Source of the DNA: Asaia bogorensis
Lineage (GTDB): Bacteria > Pseudomonadota > Alphaproteobacteria > Reyranellales > Reyranellaceae
Length of the DNA stretch: 64,000 nucleotides
Assembly: GCA_945889625.1 (NCBI GenBank)
Contig: CAMDCE010000022.1
Coordinates: forward strand, 1-64,000
Direction: 5' to 3'
Shown: in pieces, positions 1-10,182 of the stretch
Numbering within the stretch: the first letter of the stretch is position 1
Layout of the letters: each line of letters opens with the position of its first letter
The notes under the pieces: model-generated
Databases searched by the model: none
What the model saw: only the letters and a program-made list of their open reading frames with translations
What the model was told of the DNA's origin: nothing
Position numbers and translations under genes: made by a program

Positions 1-110
1 TCCTGGAGAGAGAAAGGATCAAACGACAGACCATCCAACGCAGACGCTTGAACCACCGTGCTATCGCCGCTTAACATCAATCAGCAGATGCGCAGGAGCC
101 TCTCTTCTAA

Positions 111-311
111 ATAGACCCAATCTGTCTCAAATTATCTGACGACGGACACATCACTCAAGTATTCCGTTCGGCCGAACGCCGCACCGACATCGTCGGCCTC
201 GACGCCCGCGACCTCGCCGCCCGTCCGCGGTTCACCGCGCGGCTGAAACATCACGTGCCGTTCCAACTGCACGGCTGCTTCGTTGGCTCGTCGTCAAGCC
301 GTATCGAATAA
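111..311 (+). other. start-less open frame, possible gene remnant
   Basis: From the left edge to the first gene I see no convincing complete gene. One open frame of 66 codons follows a TAA at 108-110 and ends at a TAA at 309-311. Its second half has coding-like third-position G/C bias (it contains DIVGLDARDLAARPRFTARL), but there is no ATG, GTG or TTG start and the first half looks non-coding. It may be the 3' remnant of a decayed gene, or chance. I do not recognise a family. Confidence 0.2.
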
Positions 312-371
312 ACGACCGTACGTGGAGAATGCACACGCTGCTGGAAGCGACGTCCTGACCAGCTGCCTGCT

Positions 372-1382
372 CTAGGCCAGGTCGTCGACGTCGTTGCGCA
401 ACTTCTGTCCGTCGCGCCAGCGTGCGAGATTTTCCAGGAAGATCGCGAACACCGCCTCGGGCTGGCCCAGCGTATGGCTGGCGGTGTGCGGCGAGACCAG
501 GACGTTGGGCATGTCCCACAGCGGCGATTTTGGATCGAGCGGCTCGTGCTCGAAGACGTCGAGATAGGCGCCGGCGAGCTGGCCGCTTGTGAGCGCCGCG
601 ATGACGTCGCGTTCGACGGCGATCTCGCCGCGCGCGACGTTGATGAAGTGGGAGCCCATCGGCATCGCGGCAAAGGCCGCTGCGTTGGCAATGCCGCGGG
701 TCAGCGGCGAGGCAGGGCAGCACAGGATCAACCAGTCGGCCTGGGGCAGGACCTCGCCCAGGCAATCGTAGGCGATCGTGCGGTCACACGGCTCGGCCGG
801 CGCCGACGTGCGGCGTGCGCCGATCGTGGTCATGCCCAGCATCTTCAGGAGGCCGGCGATGGTGCGCCCGATCGGCCCCATGCCGACGATGAGGGCACAC
901 TGGCCCTTGAGGTCGCGCGGCGCGCGCTCGCCCAGCCGCGGCTCCCAGGCGTGGCGGCGCTGGGCGTCGGCCAGCAGGGGAAAGCGCCGGTTGAGCGCGA
1001 TGAGGGCGCCCAGGGTCGAGTGCGCCACCGTCACCGCCGTGGCGCCCGAGGCGGTCGTCACCTTGACGCCACGGTCGCGCAGCTCGCGGTAGATCGGCCG
1101 TTCTGCGCCGGCCGGGTGGATCTGCAGCCATTTGAGCCGGGGCGACTTGCGCAGCACAGTTTCGAATTCACTCAACTCTTGTGTTGGATTGCCCTTGCTC
1201 GATCTGCCGGTGACCTCGCGGGTCATGAAAGCGATATCGGCATCGCAGGGGCCGGTGTCGGCGATCGCTGCGTCGGCCGTCACGAAGGAGATGCCGCCGG
1301 GGACTGCAGCGGCGATGCGCTCGCCCCAGGTGCGGAACGCCGTGGCGGAGAGCAGCAGCTTGAGGGCTGAGGGGGTGGTCAT
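372..1382 (-). CDS. D-isomer-specific 2-hydroxyacid dehydrogenase family protein
   Basis: A 336-residue NAD(P)-dependent dehydrogenase of the glyoxylate/hydroxypyruvate reductase (GhrA-like) type, which reduces 2-keto acids or oxidises D-2-hydroxy acids in the cytoplasm. The nucleotide-binding loop GMGPIGRTIAG lies near residue 163. The catalytic Arg is in NVARGE (about 247), the Glu in FEHEPL (about 278) and the His in SPHTASHT (about 298). The ATG at 1382 is preferred because the family normally starts just ahead of the first beta strand (LKLLLSATAF); an upstream in-frame extension to 1433 is possible. It diverges from the ABC permease at 1472, so substrate uptake and 2-keto acid turnover could be linked, but that is inference. 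The exact substrate is unknown. Confidence 0.9.
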   Translation of the reverse strand: MTTPSALKLLLSATAFRTWGERIAAAVPGGISFVTADAAIADTGPCDADIAFMTREVTGRSSKGNPTQELSEFETVLRKSPRLKWLQIHPAGAERPIYRELRDRGVKVTTASGATAVTVAHSTLGALIALNRRFPLLADAQRRHAWEPRLGERAPRDLKGQCALIVGMGPIGRTIAGLLKMLGMTTIGARRTSAPAEPCDRTIAYDCLGEVLPQADWLILCCPASPLTRGIANAAAFAAMPMGSHFINVARGEIAVERDVIAALTSGQLAGAYLDVFEHEPLDPKSPLWDMPNVLVSPHTASHTLGQPEAVFAIFLENLARWRDGQKLRNDVDDLA

Positions 1383-1471
1383 GGCAGCGACGATGCCGCA
1401 TGATGCGGCGAAAGAAAATGCCCCCGGAGCCAACCGCGGGGAGGCAACGGGAGTCGAATAAGTGCAGCGTC

Positions 1472-2428
1472 ATGTATAGTTACATCGCCCGGCGGTTGGC
1501 CTTCGGCGCGCTGACCGTGATCGTGGTGTCGATCATGGTCTTCGTCGTGATGCGCATCCTGCCCGGCGATCCGCTGGTCGCGATCTTCGGGCCGGAGGGC
1601 ATGACCAAGCTCACCGAGGAGCAGCGCATGAGCTACATGCGCGAGCTGGGGCTCAGCGATCCGCTGTGGGTGCAGTATCTCGCCTGGGTGAAGGACATCA
1701 TCAGCGGCAATTTCGGCCGCTCATTCTTCCGCTCCGAGAGCGTCGCCGACATGATCCTGCGCCGCGGGCCGCTCACCGCCGAGATCGCACTTATCTCGGT
1801 GGTACTGTCGTGGATCGTCGGCATCCCGGTGGCGATCGTGAGCGCGCTCAAGCCCAATTCCATCGCCGACAGCGTCGTGCGCTTCATCAGCATCCTGTTC
1901 CTCGCCGTCCCGGGCTTCTGGGTCGGCATGCTGATCGTTCTGGCGCTGTTGTTCTGGTTCGGCTATCGCGCGCCGATGGCGGGCGTCGGCTTCTTCACCG
2001 ACCCGGTGGCCAACCTGCAGATCGTGATCGGCCCGGCGGTCGTGCTCGGCCTCGGCCAGGCCGCCTACATCGCGCGCATGGCGCGTTCCAGCCTGCTGGA
2101 AGTGATCCGCGAGGATTATGTGCGGACGGCGCGCGCCAAGGGGCTGAACGGCCGGCTGGTGATCGCACTGCACGCGCTGCCCAACGCGCTGCTGCCGGTG
2201 ATCACGCTGTCGGGCGTGCTGCTCGGCCTGGTGCTGGCGGGCTCAATCCCCGTCGAGCGCGCCTTCGGCACGCCGGGGCTCGGCTACTCGATGTTCCAGG
2301 CGGTGTTCGAGCGTGACGTGTTCGTCATGCAGAACCTGGTGTTCCTCTATGCCGTGGTGTTCGTGATGCTCAATATCCTGGTCGACTTCACCATCGCCTT
2401 TCTCGATCCCAGGATACGCCTGAGATGA
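1472..2428 (+). CDS. peptide/opine-type ABC transporter permease (DppB/OppB family)
   Basis: A 318-residue inner-membrane permease of the DppB type. It begins with the classic amphipathic start MYSYIARRLAFG followed by a transmembrane helix, and has about six hydrophobic segments. The cytoplasmic EAA loop that docks on the ATPase is visible as DYVRTARAKGL around residue 215. ATG 1472 is chosen because these proteins start immediately before the first helix; the frame opens earlier (1400). The stop overlaps the start of the next permease (ATGA), indicating translational coupling. The two ATPases (3403-5507) and binding protein (5613-7304) of the same importer follow nearby on mixed strands. 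Confidence 0.93.
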   Translation: MYSYIARRLAFGALTVIVVSIMVFVVMRILPGDPLVAIFGPEGMTKLTEEQRMSYMRELGLSDPLWVQYLAWVKDIISGNFGRSFFRSESVADMILRRGPLTAEIALISVVLSWIVGIPVAIVSALKPNSIADSVVRFISILFLAVPGFWVGMLIVLALLFWFGYRAPMAGVGFFTDPVANLQIVIGPAVVLGLGQAAYIARMARSSLLEVIREDYVRTARAKGLNGRLVIALHALPNALLPVITLSGVLLGLVLAGSIPVERAFGTPGLGYSMFQAVFERDVFVMQNLVFLYAVVFVMLNILVDFTIAFLDPRIRLR

Positions 2429-3324
2429 CCGCTGCCGTCACCGAACCCTCGCTCAGCCGCCCGCGCTCACGACTCGGCGCCATCGGGCATGGGCTGCGCA
2501 CCTTCGCTCGCCGCGCACCGCTCTCGGCCTTCTGGGGCGTGGTCGCTGCCCTGATCGTGGCCATCGCGGTGGCGGCGCCGGTGATCTCGCCCTATCCGCC
2601 GCTCAAGTCGGACTTCCGCGCCATGCAGAAGCCGCCGAGCGAAGCGCACTGGTTCGGCACCGACCAGATCGGCCGCGACACGCTTTCCCGCGTCATGAAC
2701 GGCGCCCAGACCTCGCTCACCGTGGCGATGGGCGCGGTGCTGTTCGGCACCACCGTCGGCGCCCTGTGGGGGCTGGCCTGCGGTTACTTCGGCGGCCGCT
2801 TCGACATGGTGAGCCAACGGCTGATCGAGTTCCTGCAGTCCTTTCCCGACCTGATATTGGCCATGGCGATCGCCATGGCGCTGGGCGGTGGGCTGGGCAC
2901 CGTGATCGTGGCCATCGCCATCACGCGAATACCCTTCGGCGGGCGCGTCATCCGCTCGGTCGTGCTGTCGCTCAAGGAGATGCAGTATGTCGAGGCGGCG
3001 CGCGGACTCGGCGCCTCGCACAAGCGCCTGATGTTCCGCCACATCCTGCCGCAGTGCGTGGCGCCTTATCTCATTCTGGCGACCACGCATCTGGGTGTTG
3101 CCATCGTGATCGAGGCGTCGCTCGGCTTCCTGGGCGTCGGCATCCCGCCGCCCAACCCGACCTGGGGCAACATGCTGTCCGATGCGCTGAACGCCGGCCT
3201 GGTGCCGCCATGGTGGCTGGTGTTTTTCCCCGGTGCCGCCATCACGCTCACCGTGCTCGCCTTCAACCTGCTGGGCGACGGCATCCGCGACATGCTCGAT
3301 CCGCGGCTGAGGGGATCGGTTTAG
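2425..3324 (+). CDS. peptide/opine-type ABC transporter permease (DppC/OppC family)
   Basis: A 299-residue partner permease of the DppC type. After an N-terminal cytoplasmic stretch and a first helix comes the family motif HWFGTDQIGRDTLSRV, which typifies the DppC periplasmic N-terminal region, then the EAA loop YVEAARGLGASHKRL near residue 195 and the final segments ending in RDMLDPRLRG. It overlaps the DppB-type gene by four bases. Downstream, a palindromic repeat (3333-3394) separates it from the convergent ATPase gene. Confidence 0.94.
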   Translation: MTAAVTEPSLSRPRSRLGAIGHGLRTFARRAPLSAFWGVVAALIVAIAVAAPVISPYPPLKSDFRAMQKPPSEAHWFGTDQIGRDTLSRVMNGAQTSLTVAMGAVLFGTTVGALWGLACGYFGGRFDMVSQRLIEFLQSFPDLILAMAIAMALGGGLGTVIVAIAITRIPFGGRVIRSVVLSLKEMQYVEAARGLGASHKRLMFRHILPQCVAPYLILATTHLGVAIVIEASLGFLGVGIPPPNPTWGNMLSDALNAGLVPPWWLVFFPGAAITLTVLAFNLLGDGIRDMLDPRLRGSV

Positions 3325-3332
3325 GCTAAGAG

Positions 3333-3394
3333 AAAGGTCCCTCGCTTGGCTCGGGACGCCAAAATTGTCATCCCGAGCGAAGCGAAGGATCTTT
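3333..3394. repeat. family C palindromic repeat between convergent genes (copy 1)
   Basis: An imperfect inverted repeat with 24-nt arms (21 of 24 positions pair): AAAGGTCCCTCGCTTGG... at 3333-3356 against TCCCGAGCGAAGCGAAGG... at 3371-3394. It fills the space between the permease (ends 3324) and the convergent ATPase gene (ends 3403). Related copies lie at 31818-31888 and 51594-51644, also between convergent genes. It could act as a two-way terminator or mRNA-end stabiliser; this is inferred from position and structure. Confidence 0.8.
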
Positions 3395-3402
3395 GCTGCT
3401 GA

Positions 3403-4448
3403 TTACGCCGCAGCCGCGCCCAACGGAAACTTCATGCCGCCGTCGTGGAGATGGCACGAGGCAAGGTGGCCGGGCGTCACCTCGCGCAGCGCCGGCACCT
3501 CGGTGCGGCAGCGCGGCATGGCGTAGGGGCAGCGGGCGTGGAAGTGGCAGCCCGACGGCGGGTTGATCGGACTCGGCACGTCGCCCGTCAGGATCACTCG
3601 TTTGCGGCCGCGCGAGCTCGATTTCGGGATCGGCACGGCCGACAGAAGCGCCTCGGTGTAGGGATGTAGCGGCATTTCGAACAATGTGGTCTTGTCCGTC
3701 ATCTCGACGATGCGGCCGAGATACATCACCGCGACGCGATGGCTGATGTGCTCGACCACGGCGAGGTCGTGGGCGACGAACAGGTAGGAGAGCTTGAACT
3801 CGTCCTGCAGATCCATCAGCAGGTTGATGATCTGTGCCTGGATCGACACATCGAGCGCCGACACCGGCTCGTCGCCCACGATCAGCTCGGGATTGAGCGC
3901 CAGGGCGCGGGCGATGCCGATGCGCTGGCGCTGGCCGCCGGAGAATTCGTGCGGATAGGACGCCATCGCCTCGGGCCTGAGGCCGACGCGATCGAACAGG
4001 GCGGCCGCCCGCTCGCGGCGCTCCGTTGGCGTTCCGACGTCGTGGATGATCATCGGCTCGCCCACGATCTCGCCCGCCGTCATGCGCGGGTTCAGCGAGG
4101 CGTAGGGGTCCTGGTAGATCATCTGCATGCGCCGCCGGTAGGGCAGCAGCTCGGCGCGATCGAGATGGGTGATGTCGTGGCCGCCGATCCTGATCGTGCC
4201 GTCGGTCGGCTCGAGCAGCCGCAGCAGCGTGCGGCCGACCGTCGACTTGCCGCAGCCCGATTCGCCCACCAGGCCCAAAGTCTCGCCGCGGCCGATCGAG
4301 AACGACACGCCATCCACGGCATAGACCTGACCCGACACGCGCGAGAAGAGGCCCTTGTGGATCGGGAAATGCTTCTTGAGGTCCCTTACCTCCAGAAGGG
4401 GGGCCTCGAGTAGCGGCCCGTTCGGCTTCTCGGGCGACACAGCCGCGC

Positions 4449-4452
<4 letters not shown>
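3403..4452 (-). CDS. oligopeptide-type ABC transporter ATP-binding protein (DppF/OppF family)
   Basis: A 349-residue ATPase of the OppF/DppF type. Walker [10 protein letters not shown] is near residue 65, the signature FSGGQRQR near 165, and Walker [13 protein letters not shown] near 185. The C-terminal oligopeptide_HPY extension has the Cys motif [15 protein letters not shown]. The ATG at 4452 overlaps the stop of the upstream ATPase gene (ATGA at 4449-4452), so the two are coupled. The frame stays open further upstream, but that stretch lies inside the neighbouring ATPase gene. It would power the importer formed by the permeases at 1472-3324 and the binding protein at 5613. Confidence 0.93.
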
Positions 4453-5507
<1,055 letters not shown>

Positions 5508-5612
5508 GCGAGACTCCCTGAAATTTCTCGTGTTAGTTTTGGCCCAACGGGGTGGGCGAGCCATCTGAGCACATCGTGCTCGGTCTGCAAAAGGCCAAAT
5601 GGGAGGAATCTG

Positions 5613-7304
5613 ATGAGTGATCAAGGATCGAAGCCTTCGGGCGTCAAGCGGCGTGACTTCGTCAAGGGTGCCGGTGCCCTGGCAGGTGCGGGGGCGTTCG
5701 GGCTGCCCTTCGCCGCCTGGGGACAGGGCGTCCCCATGCAGTACGACGGTTCGAAATTTCAGCTAGCGGCACCGGAGCCCAACCCCAAGAAGGGCGGCGT
5801 GCTGAAATACGGCATCACCATGCGGCCGCCGCATTTCGACTTCCATCAGTCGGGCACGATCAACAGCCTGGGCAGCCAGGGCTGCATGTTCGACAACCTG
5901 GTCCGCCGCGACCCGCGCGACAGCGGCAAGACGATCATTCCCGATCTCGCCCATAGCTGGGATATCTCCAAGGACGGCAAGACCTACACCTTCATGCTGC
6001 GCAAGGAGGTGCAGTTCCATGACGGCGCCGAGCTGACGTCGGAGGATGTGAAGGCGACCTTCGACCGTATCTCCAAGCCGCCGACCGGCATCAGCATGCC
6101 GCGCAGTACGCTGTTCGCGGCGGTCGACCAGATCACGGCACCCGACAAGTACACCGTGCAGTTCAAGCTCGCCGCGGCGCGGCCGCCCGACTTCATCATG
6201 GGCGCGATCGCCAGCGGCTGGAACGGCATCGTGCGCAAGAAGACGCTGGACGACAACCAGCAGAATCTGCGCCGCGTCGTCGACATTCCCGGCACCGGCC
6301 CGTTCAAGAGCAAGCGCCGGGTCGAGAACGAAGTGTGGGCGATGGAGCGGCACCCCAACTACTGGAACAAGGGCCTGCCCTACCTCGACGGCATCGAGTT
6401 CTATCACGCCCTGCCGTTCTCGCCCGAGCTCGGCTCCAGCCTGCTGTCGGGCCGTGTCGACTACGCCCGCCTGCTCGATCCGGGCTCGCTGCGCCGGGTC
6501 AAGGCGACCGCCGGCATGTCGGGCACCGACTTCTACCAGTCGGTCATCCAGGCGACCTGGATGAACAATAAGAAGAAGCCGTTCGACGATCCGCGGGTGC
6601 GCCGCGCCTTCCATCTGGTGCTCGACAAGCCGGTGCTGGTCGACGTCGTCAAGGACATCGCGCCGATGATGGTCGGCGGCTTCATCTATCCGTTCTCCGA
6701 CTTCGCCACGCCCAAGGCCGAGCTTTCCAAGCGGCTGGGCTACCAGGCCGACACGACCGCCTCGGTCAAGGAGGCCAAGGCGCTGATGAAGGCGGCCGGC
6801 TATGAAAAGGGCATCACCGGGCTCGACTACCTGGTGCGCGAGGTGGCGAGCTTCAAGCTGTGGTCGCAGGCTATCCAGGCGATGCTGCAGCAGACGCTGA
6901 ACGTGCAGTCGGTCATCCGCCCCGCCGTGGAGTCGGTGTGGTTTGACGACGTCAAGACCGGCAAGTTCGACCTCGCCGTCGGCGCCATCGTCTCGACGCT
7001 GCTCGACCCCAGCGACTACTTCAACGCCTGGTACAAGAAGGACGGGCCGCAGAACTACTCGAACTGGGAAAACTCGAAGTTCGCCGCCCTGCTGCCGCAG
7101 ATCGACAGCGAGGTCGATCCGAAGAAGCGCCTGGCGCTGATCGGCCAGGCCGAGGCCATCATGGAGGAGGATCCTCCGCTGCTGCCGATGTCGTGGGAGA
7201 AGATCAACGACGGCTGGTACAACTACGTGAAGGGCCACCGGGCGCAGGACTACTTCGGCATCTACGACGTCGTGCGCTTCGACACCTTCTGGCTCGACAA
7301 GTAG
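5613..7304 (+). CDS. ABC transporter substrate-binding protein, family 5, with Tat-type signal
   Basis: A 563-residue periplasmic binding protein for peptide- or opine-like solutes (SBP_bac_5 family). The N-terminus [19 protein letters not shown] is a typical twin-arginine signal, with probable cleavage after AAWGQG. Family features include the [18 protein letters not shown] segment around residue 125 and [16 protein letters not shown] in the middle. GGGAGGAA lies directly before ATG 5613. It is the only binding protein near the permeases and ATPases at 1.5-5.5 kb, so these form one importer although the genes are on different strands. Substrate not predictable from sequence. Confidence 0.93.
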   Translation: MSDQGSKPSGVKRRDFVKGAGALAGAGAFGLPFAAWGQGVPMQYDGSKFQLAAPEPNPKKGGVLKYGITMRPPHFDFHQSGTINSLGSQGCMFDNLVRRDPRDSGKTIIPDLAHSWDISKDGKTYTFMLRKEVQFHDGAELTSEDVKATFDRISKPPTGISMPRSTLFAAVDQITAPDKYTVQFKLAAARPPDFIMGAIASGWNGIVRKKTLDDNQQNLRRVVDIPGTGPFKSKRRVENEVWAMERHPNYWNKGLPYLDGIEFYHALPFSPELGSSLLSGRVDYARLLDPGSLRRVKATAGMSGTDFYQSVIQATWMNNKKKPFDDPRVRRAFHLVLDKPVLVDVVKDIAPMMVGGFIYPFSDFATPKAELSKRLGYQADTTASVKEAKALMKAAGYEKGITGLDYLVREVASFKLWSQAIQAMLQQTLNVQSVIRPAVESVWFDDVKTGKFDLAVGAIVSTLLDPSDYFNAWYKKDGPQNYSNWENSKFAALLPQIDSEVDPKKRLALIGQAEAIMEEDPPLLPMSWEKINDGWYNYVKGHRAQDYFGIYDVVRFDTFWLDK

Positions 7305-7336
7305 CGCCTCCCGATCGGACTTCATCTCTTCAGGCT

Positions 7337-7360
7337 CCTCTCCCCCGACAGGGGGAGAGG
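7337..7360. repeat. perfect 10-bp stem hairpin after the binding-protein gene
   Basis: CCTCTCCCCC, a GACA loop, then GGGGGAGAGG, 33 bases after the stop codon at 7304. There is no U-run, so it is not a canonical intrinsic terminator. C/G-rich hairpins of this kind are frequent interspersed elements and may stabilise the mRNA end. Confidence 0.6.
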
Positions 7361-7558
7361 TTGGGCGAGGGGATGCGCACGATCGTCGATGCCCCGCGCT
7401 TGGCTTGGTCGCCCATGCGATAGCGGCCCGCAGTCTCGCTCCAGCAATCGCCAGCAGAGTCATGCAGACCGCGCATCCTGGCGACGGCTGCCCTTGGCGC
7501 GTGGATGGTCTATTGTGAAGCCACAGCCGCCGCAGTCTAGAAAAGCCCGGGCGATCCA

Positions 7559-8299
7559 ATGCTATTTTTTGCCAGACCAGATCCGGCGAGGAAGCGCTTC
7601 CGAAGGGAAGGCTTCCACAGAGTGGAAAATGCGCTGCTCCCGGAAGGCAAGGACTACCTCGTTGAGCGGAGCCATGCCGAGGTCGCCAAAGTGAGTTACG
7701 AGCCGCGCGGTTGGGGGGAGATTTACGCGGCCCCCAGTGCAAGGTTGCTGGAAGAGCAGGTCTTTACCGACGAGTTCGAAGAGGCGCTGATCGGCATCTG
7801 TGGCCGGAGCACAAAGCAGCTCGGCAACATCGACTGCCCCCAGCATGCCTTCTGCCGGCAGGTGGAGGGCGATTGGGGTTACGACACACATATCGATGGT
7901 GCCGCCGCCGACAGGGAAGAGCCTCCCGGTCAATACGAGGTGCTGATCGCCCTCCTGCTGAGCCCGGTCCGCAGCGAGGCCGATGGGGCTTTCGTATTCT
8001 GGCCGGGCAGCCACCTCGAAGTGTTCGCGAACCTGCGCTCCAAGCCACGCCAATTTCTGAGAACCGCGATCCACGACTGTGTTCCGGAGCTGGCTGCCAA
8101 GGGCGCTCCTGCCCTGAAGTCCGGGCCGGCGGCTTTGACGGGAGACGTTGGAACAGCGCTCATTTGCCATCGACTGCTCGTCCACGGCACTGCGCCACGG
8201 ACACGGCCGGGCATCAGGCACATGGCCTTCTTCAGGCCAGCCTATGCGCCGTACGAGAAAGATGCCCTGGTCAAGTCAACCACCTTTGCCAAGCTGTAG
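7559..8299 (+). CDS. phytanoyl-CoA dioxygenase (PhyH)-like Fe(II)/2-oxoglutarate oxygenase
   Basis: A 246-residue protein with the outline of the PhyH superfamily. The HxD iron-binding pair is in THIDG near residue 112, followed by a cupin-like core with FVFWPGSHLEVF (about 143-154). The distal His is in LLVHGTAPRTRP near residue 209, with a conserved Arg for 2-oxoglutarate close behind. Such enzymes hydroxylate lipids, sugars or small metabolites. The neighbours are glycosyltransferases, so tailoring of a glycan or lipid is plausible but unproven. ATG 7559 opens the frame; no strong ribosome site is visible and a later start is possible. Confidence 0.75.
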   Translation: MLFFARPDPARKRFRREGFHRVENALLPEGKDYLVERSHAEVAKVSYEPRGWGEIYAAPSARLLEEQVFTDEFEEALIGICGRSTKQLGNIDCPQHAFCRQVEGDWGYDTHIDGAAADREEPPGQYEVLIALLLSPVRSEADGAFVFWPGSHLEVFANLRSKPRQFLRTAIHDCVPELAAKGAPALKSGPAALTGDVGTALICHRLLVHGTAPRTRPGIRHMAFFRPAYAPYEKDALVKSTTFAKL

Positions 8300-8464
8300 A
8301 GCCCAGGTCGTCCGACGTCGGCGACCGTCTGCAATTCACCGTCTCGTTCAGCACCTCGACGCCGGTCGCGGCCAGCCGCTGCTCGATCTCCGGCAGCTTC
8401 GGCGCTCGGTTGATCTCGCCATTCAGTCGTCGGGTGAGTTCGGCCACGTGATAGCTTGCGTTCG

Positions 8465-9568
8465 ATGAACTTCCTCTTCTTCGCCGGCGGAGCCTCGGTC
8501 AATGGCATGGAGATCGTGCTCCATTCCCTGATGGCGGGACTGAACGAACGCGGCCATCGGGCCGCGGCGATCGTCAGTGGTTGGAACAACGGCGACTATC
8601 CCAGGATGCTCCGCGACTCGGCTATCGAGCATCGCGAGATCGAGCTGGGGCGGATTCATTTGCTGCGGCCGAACTGGACCCGCGGCACCTATTACAGCCT
8701 GCCCAAGGCCATCGACGACATTCGCGCGTTCGTTGGCGAGGTCCAGCCCGACTGGATGATCTTTTCCGAACCCCAGTCGCTGCTGCTCTGCTCCTACATC
8801 CTGCCGTCGGTGCAGAAGGCGCTCTATCTGCACAGCAGGCCGGAACGTTTTCTCACCCATGTCCTTGGCGGCCTGATTCGCCGGCGGATCGGGCGGCTGA
8901 TCTGCGTCTCCGACTTTGTCGCCCAATGCGCCAGGAAGACGCCCTTGAGGCGTGCCGAGCTGGCGGTGGTTCATAACGGGATCTCCTCGCCGCGCGCTGA
9001 TTGGCCGAGCTCCGTGCAACTGCCGGTCCGGCTGGGAATCGTGGGCGGCCTCGGTCATCAGAAGCAGCATCTGACGTTGATGCAGGCCGTCGCGCGGCTG
9101 AAAGGGCGCCTGCCCGCAGGCTCGTTTCGCCTTGTCATCGTCGGCAACAGGCAGGGCAGTTATGTCGACAAGGTCGAAGCAAGGATTGGCGACCTCGGCA
9201 TCCAGGACGTCGTGAGCTGGACGGGTTTCATCAAGGACAGGGACGAGATCTACGGCGGCCTCGACATCCTGGTCGCTCCCGCCATCAACGAGGGCTTCGG
9301 CCTGACGGTTGCCGAGGCGGGCGCCTATGGCCGGCCGTCAGTGGCGGCTCGTTCGGGAGCATTTCCGGAAGTTGTCCAGGAAGGCCGCACCGGCCTGTTG
9401 TTCAAGCCCGGTGACGCAGGCGAACTCGCGCAGGTGCTGGAGCGGCTGATTCTCGATGGCGAGCTGCGTCGAGGGATGGGACAGGCGGCGCGGTCGTTTG
9501 TTCGCCCGACCTTCACCGTCGATCGGATGACGGAGCGCTTTATCGGCGCTCTCGGCGGCGTCGCCTAA
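8465..9568 (+). CDS. glycosyltransferase family 4 protein
   Basis: A 367-residue GT-B retaining glycosyltransferase. The N-terminal Rossmann half starts MNFLFFAGGASVNGME, a glycine-rich acceptor loop; the C-terminal GT1/GT4 domain contains GIVGGLGHQKQHLTLMQAV near residue 190 and the nucleotide-sugar motif PAINEGFGLTVAEAGAYG near 270-290, with the EX7E pair of this family. It probably transfers a sugar in the cytoplasm to a lipid- or protein-linked glycan. ATG 8465 starts just before the first beta strand; a TTG three codons earlier is the alternative. Sugar and acceptor unknown. Confidence 0.88.
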   Translation: MNFLFFAGGASVNGMEIVLHSLMAGLNERGHRAAAIVSGWNNGDYPRMLRDSAIEHREIELGRIHLLRPNWTRGTYYSLPKAIDDIRAFVGEVQPDWMIFSEPQSLLLCSYILPSVQKALYLHSRPERFLTHVLGGLIRRRIGRLICVSDFVAQCARKTPLRRAELAVVHNGISSPRADWPSSVQLPVRLGIVGGLGHQKQHLTLMQAVARLKGRLPAGSFRLVIVGNRQGSYVDKVEARIGDLGIQDVVSWTGFIKDRDEIYGGLDILVAPAINEGFGLTVAEAGAYGRPSVAARSGAFPEVVQEGRTGLLFKPGDAGELAQVLERLILDGELRRGMGQAARSFVRPTFTVDRMTERFIGALGGVA

Positions 9569-9786
9569 ATGCCGGCGACTGACTGCGCGCGCGCGCGGCC
9601 TTGACGGGGCGCCTGCTCGTCGCGCGATTCGCGGGCCCGCGAGTCATGCTTGGCGACATCGTTGACCGGCAGCTCGTCGATGGTGACATTCCGCGCCGTC
9701 GCCCAGCTCTGCAGCGCACTGGCGGCAAACGACGTGATGCCCAACGCGGCAGCGATCATGAACGCCGCAAGAACAAGATGACGCAT
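9565..9786 (-). CDS. small protein with N-terminal signal or membrane segment, function unknown
   Basis: A 73-residue hypothetical protein. The start MRHLVLAAFMIAAALGITSF is a clear hydrophobic signal peptide or single membrane helix. The remainder is hydrophilic, rich in Arg, Asp and Ala, and looks disordered. GGGAAGGTG lies just upstream of the ATG. It converges on the GT4 gene and overlaps its 3' end by four bases. I recognise no family. Confidence 0.55.
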   Translation of the reverse strand: MRHLVLAAFMIAAALGITSFAASALQSWATARNVTIDELPVNDVAKHDSRARESRDEQAPRQGRARAQSVAGI

Positions 9787-10182
9787 CCCACACCTTCCCT
9801 ATGGACCTCGACCCTGTGCTGTACCCCAGCGGGTCGTCGTTCCTTTAGACACCGGGCTTCCCACGGCCCGGCACAATCCCCGGACGGCTATATGGCACAT
9901 CGGTTATCGCACCGCCAGTGTAGAGTGTATAAATTCATGAATGCAAATATCTGATTCTTGTAACACTGGTAATAGGCCGCCTCTGACGTGGTATGACTGC
10001 AATATGTTTAGGGATAGAAAGCTTTGGCTCTTCCTTCCTAAGTACGTGTGATTCAAGGCCAAATGGTCCGAGGCGGGAGGGTGACAGTCGGTCCCGTTGG
10101 GCGAGCAAGGGCCGGGACTAAAAAATGACGCCATCGTCATATTGCACGGGCGGTGCGACATTTCGGCGCCGAATTCTCACGA
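9787..10182. other. long A/T-richer non-coding stretch
   Basis: About 400 bp without a supported gene, visibly richer in A and T than the surroundings. It holds a palindrome ATTCATGAAT (9933-9942), a pair of inverted 7-mers CCAGTGT/ACACTGG (9914-9920 and 9963-9969, approximate) and a perfect 12-bp palindrome TTCGGCGCCGAA (10162-10173) just after the 3' end of the large fusion gene. No promoter or RNA gene could be assigned with confidence. Confidence 0.5.

Noticed and set aside
1-371. Search for tRNA, attachment site or mobile-element end at the left edge
   Set aside because: No cloverleaf, direct repeat or transposase similarity could be made out.
7337-7360. Hairpin after the binding-protein gene as an intrinsic terminator
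   Set aside because: No U-run follows, so it was listed only as a repeat or hairpin.
5763-7742. 659-codon minus-strand frame
   Set aside because: Antisense to the binding-protein gene, with His/Arg/Gly-rich composition typical of high-GC shadow frames and no motif.
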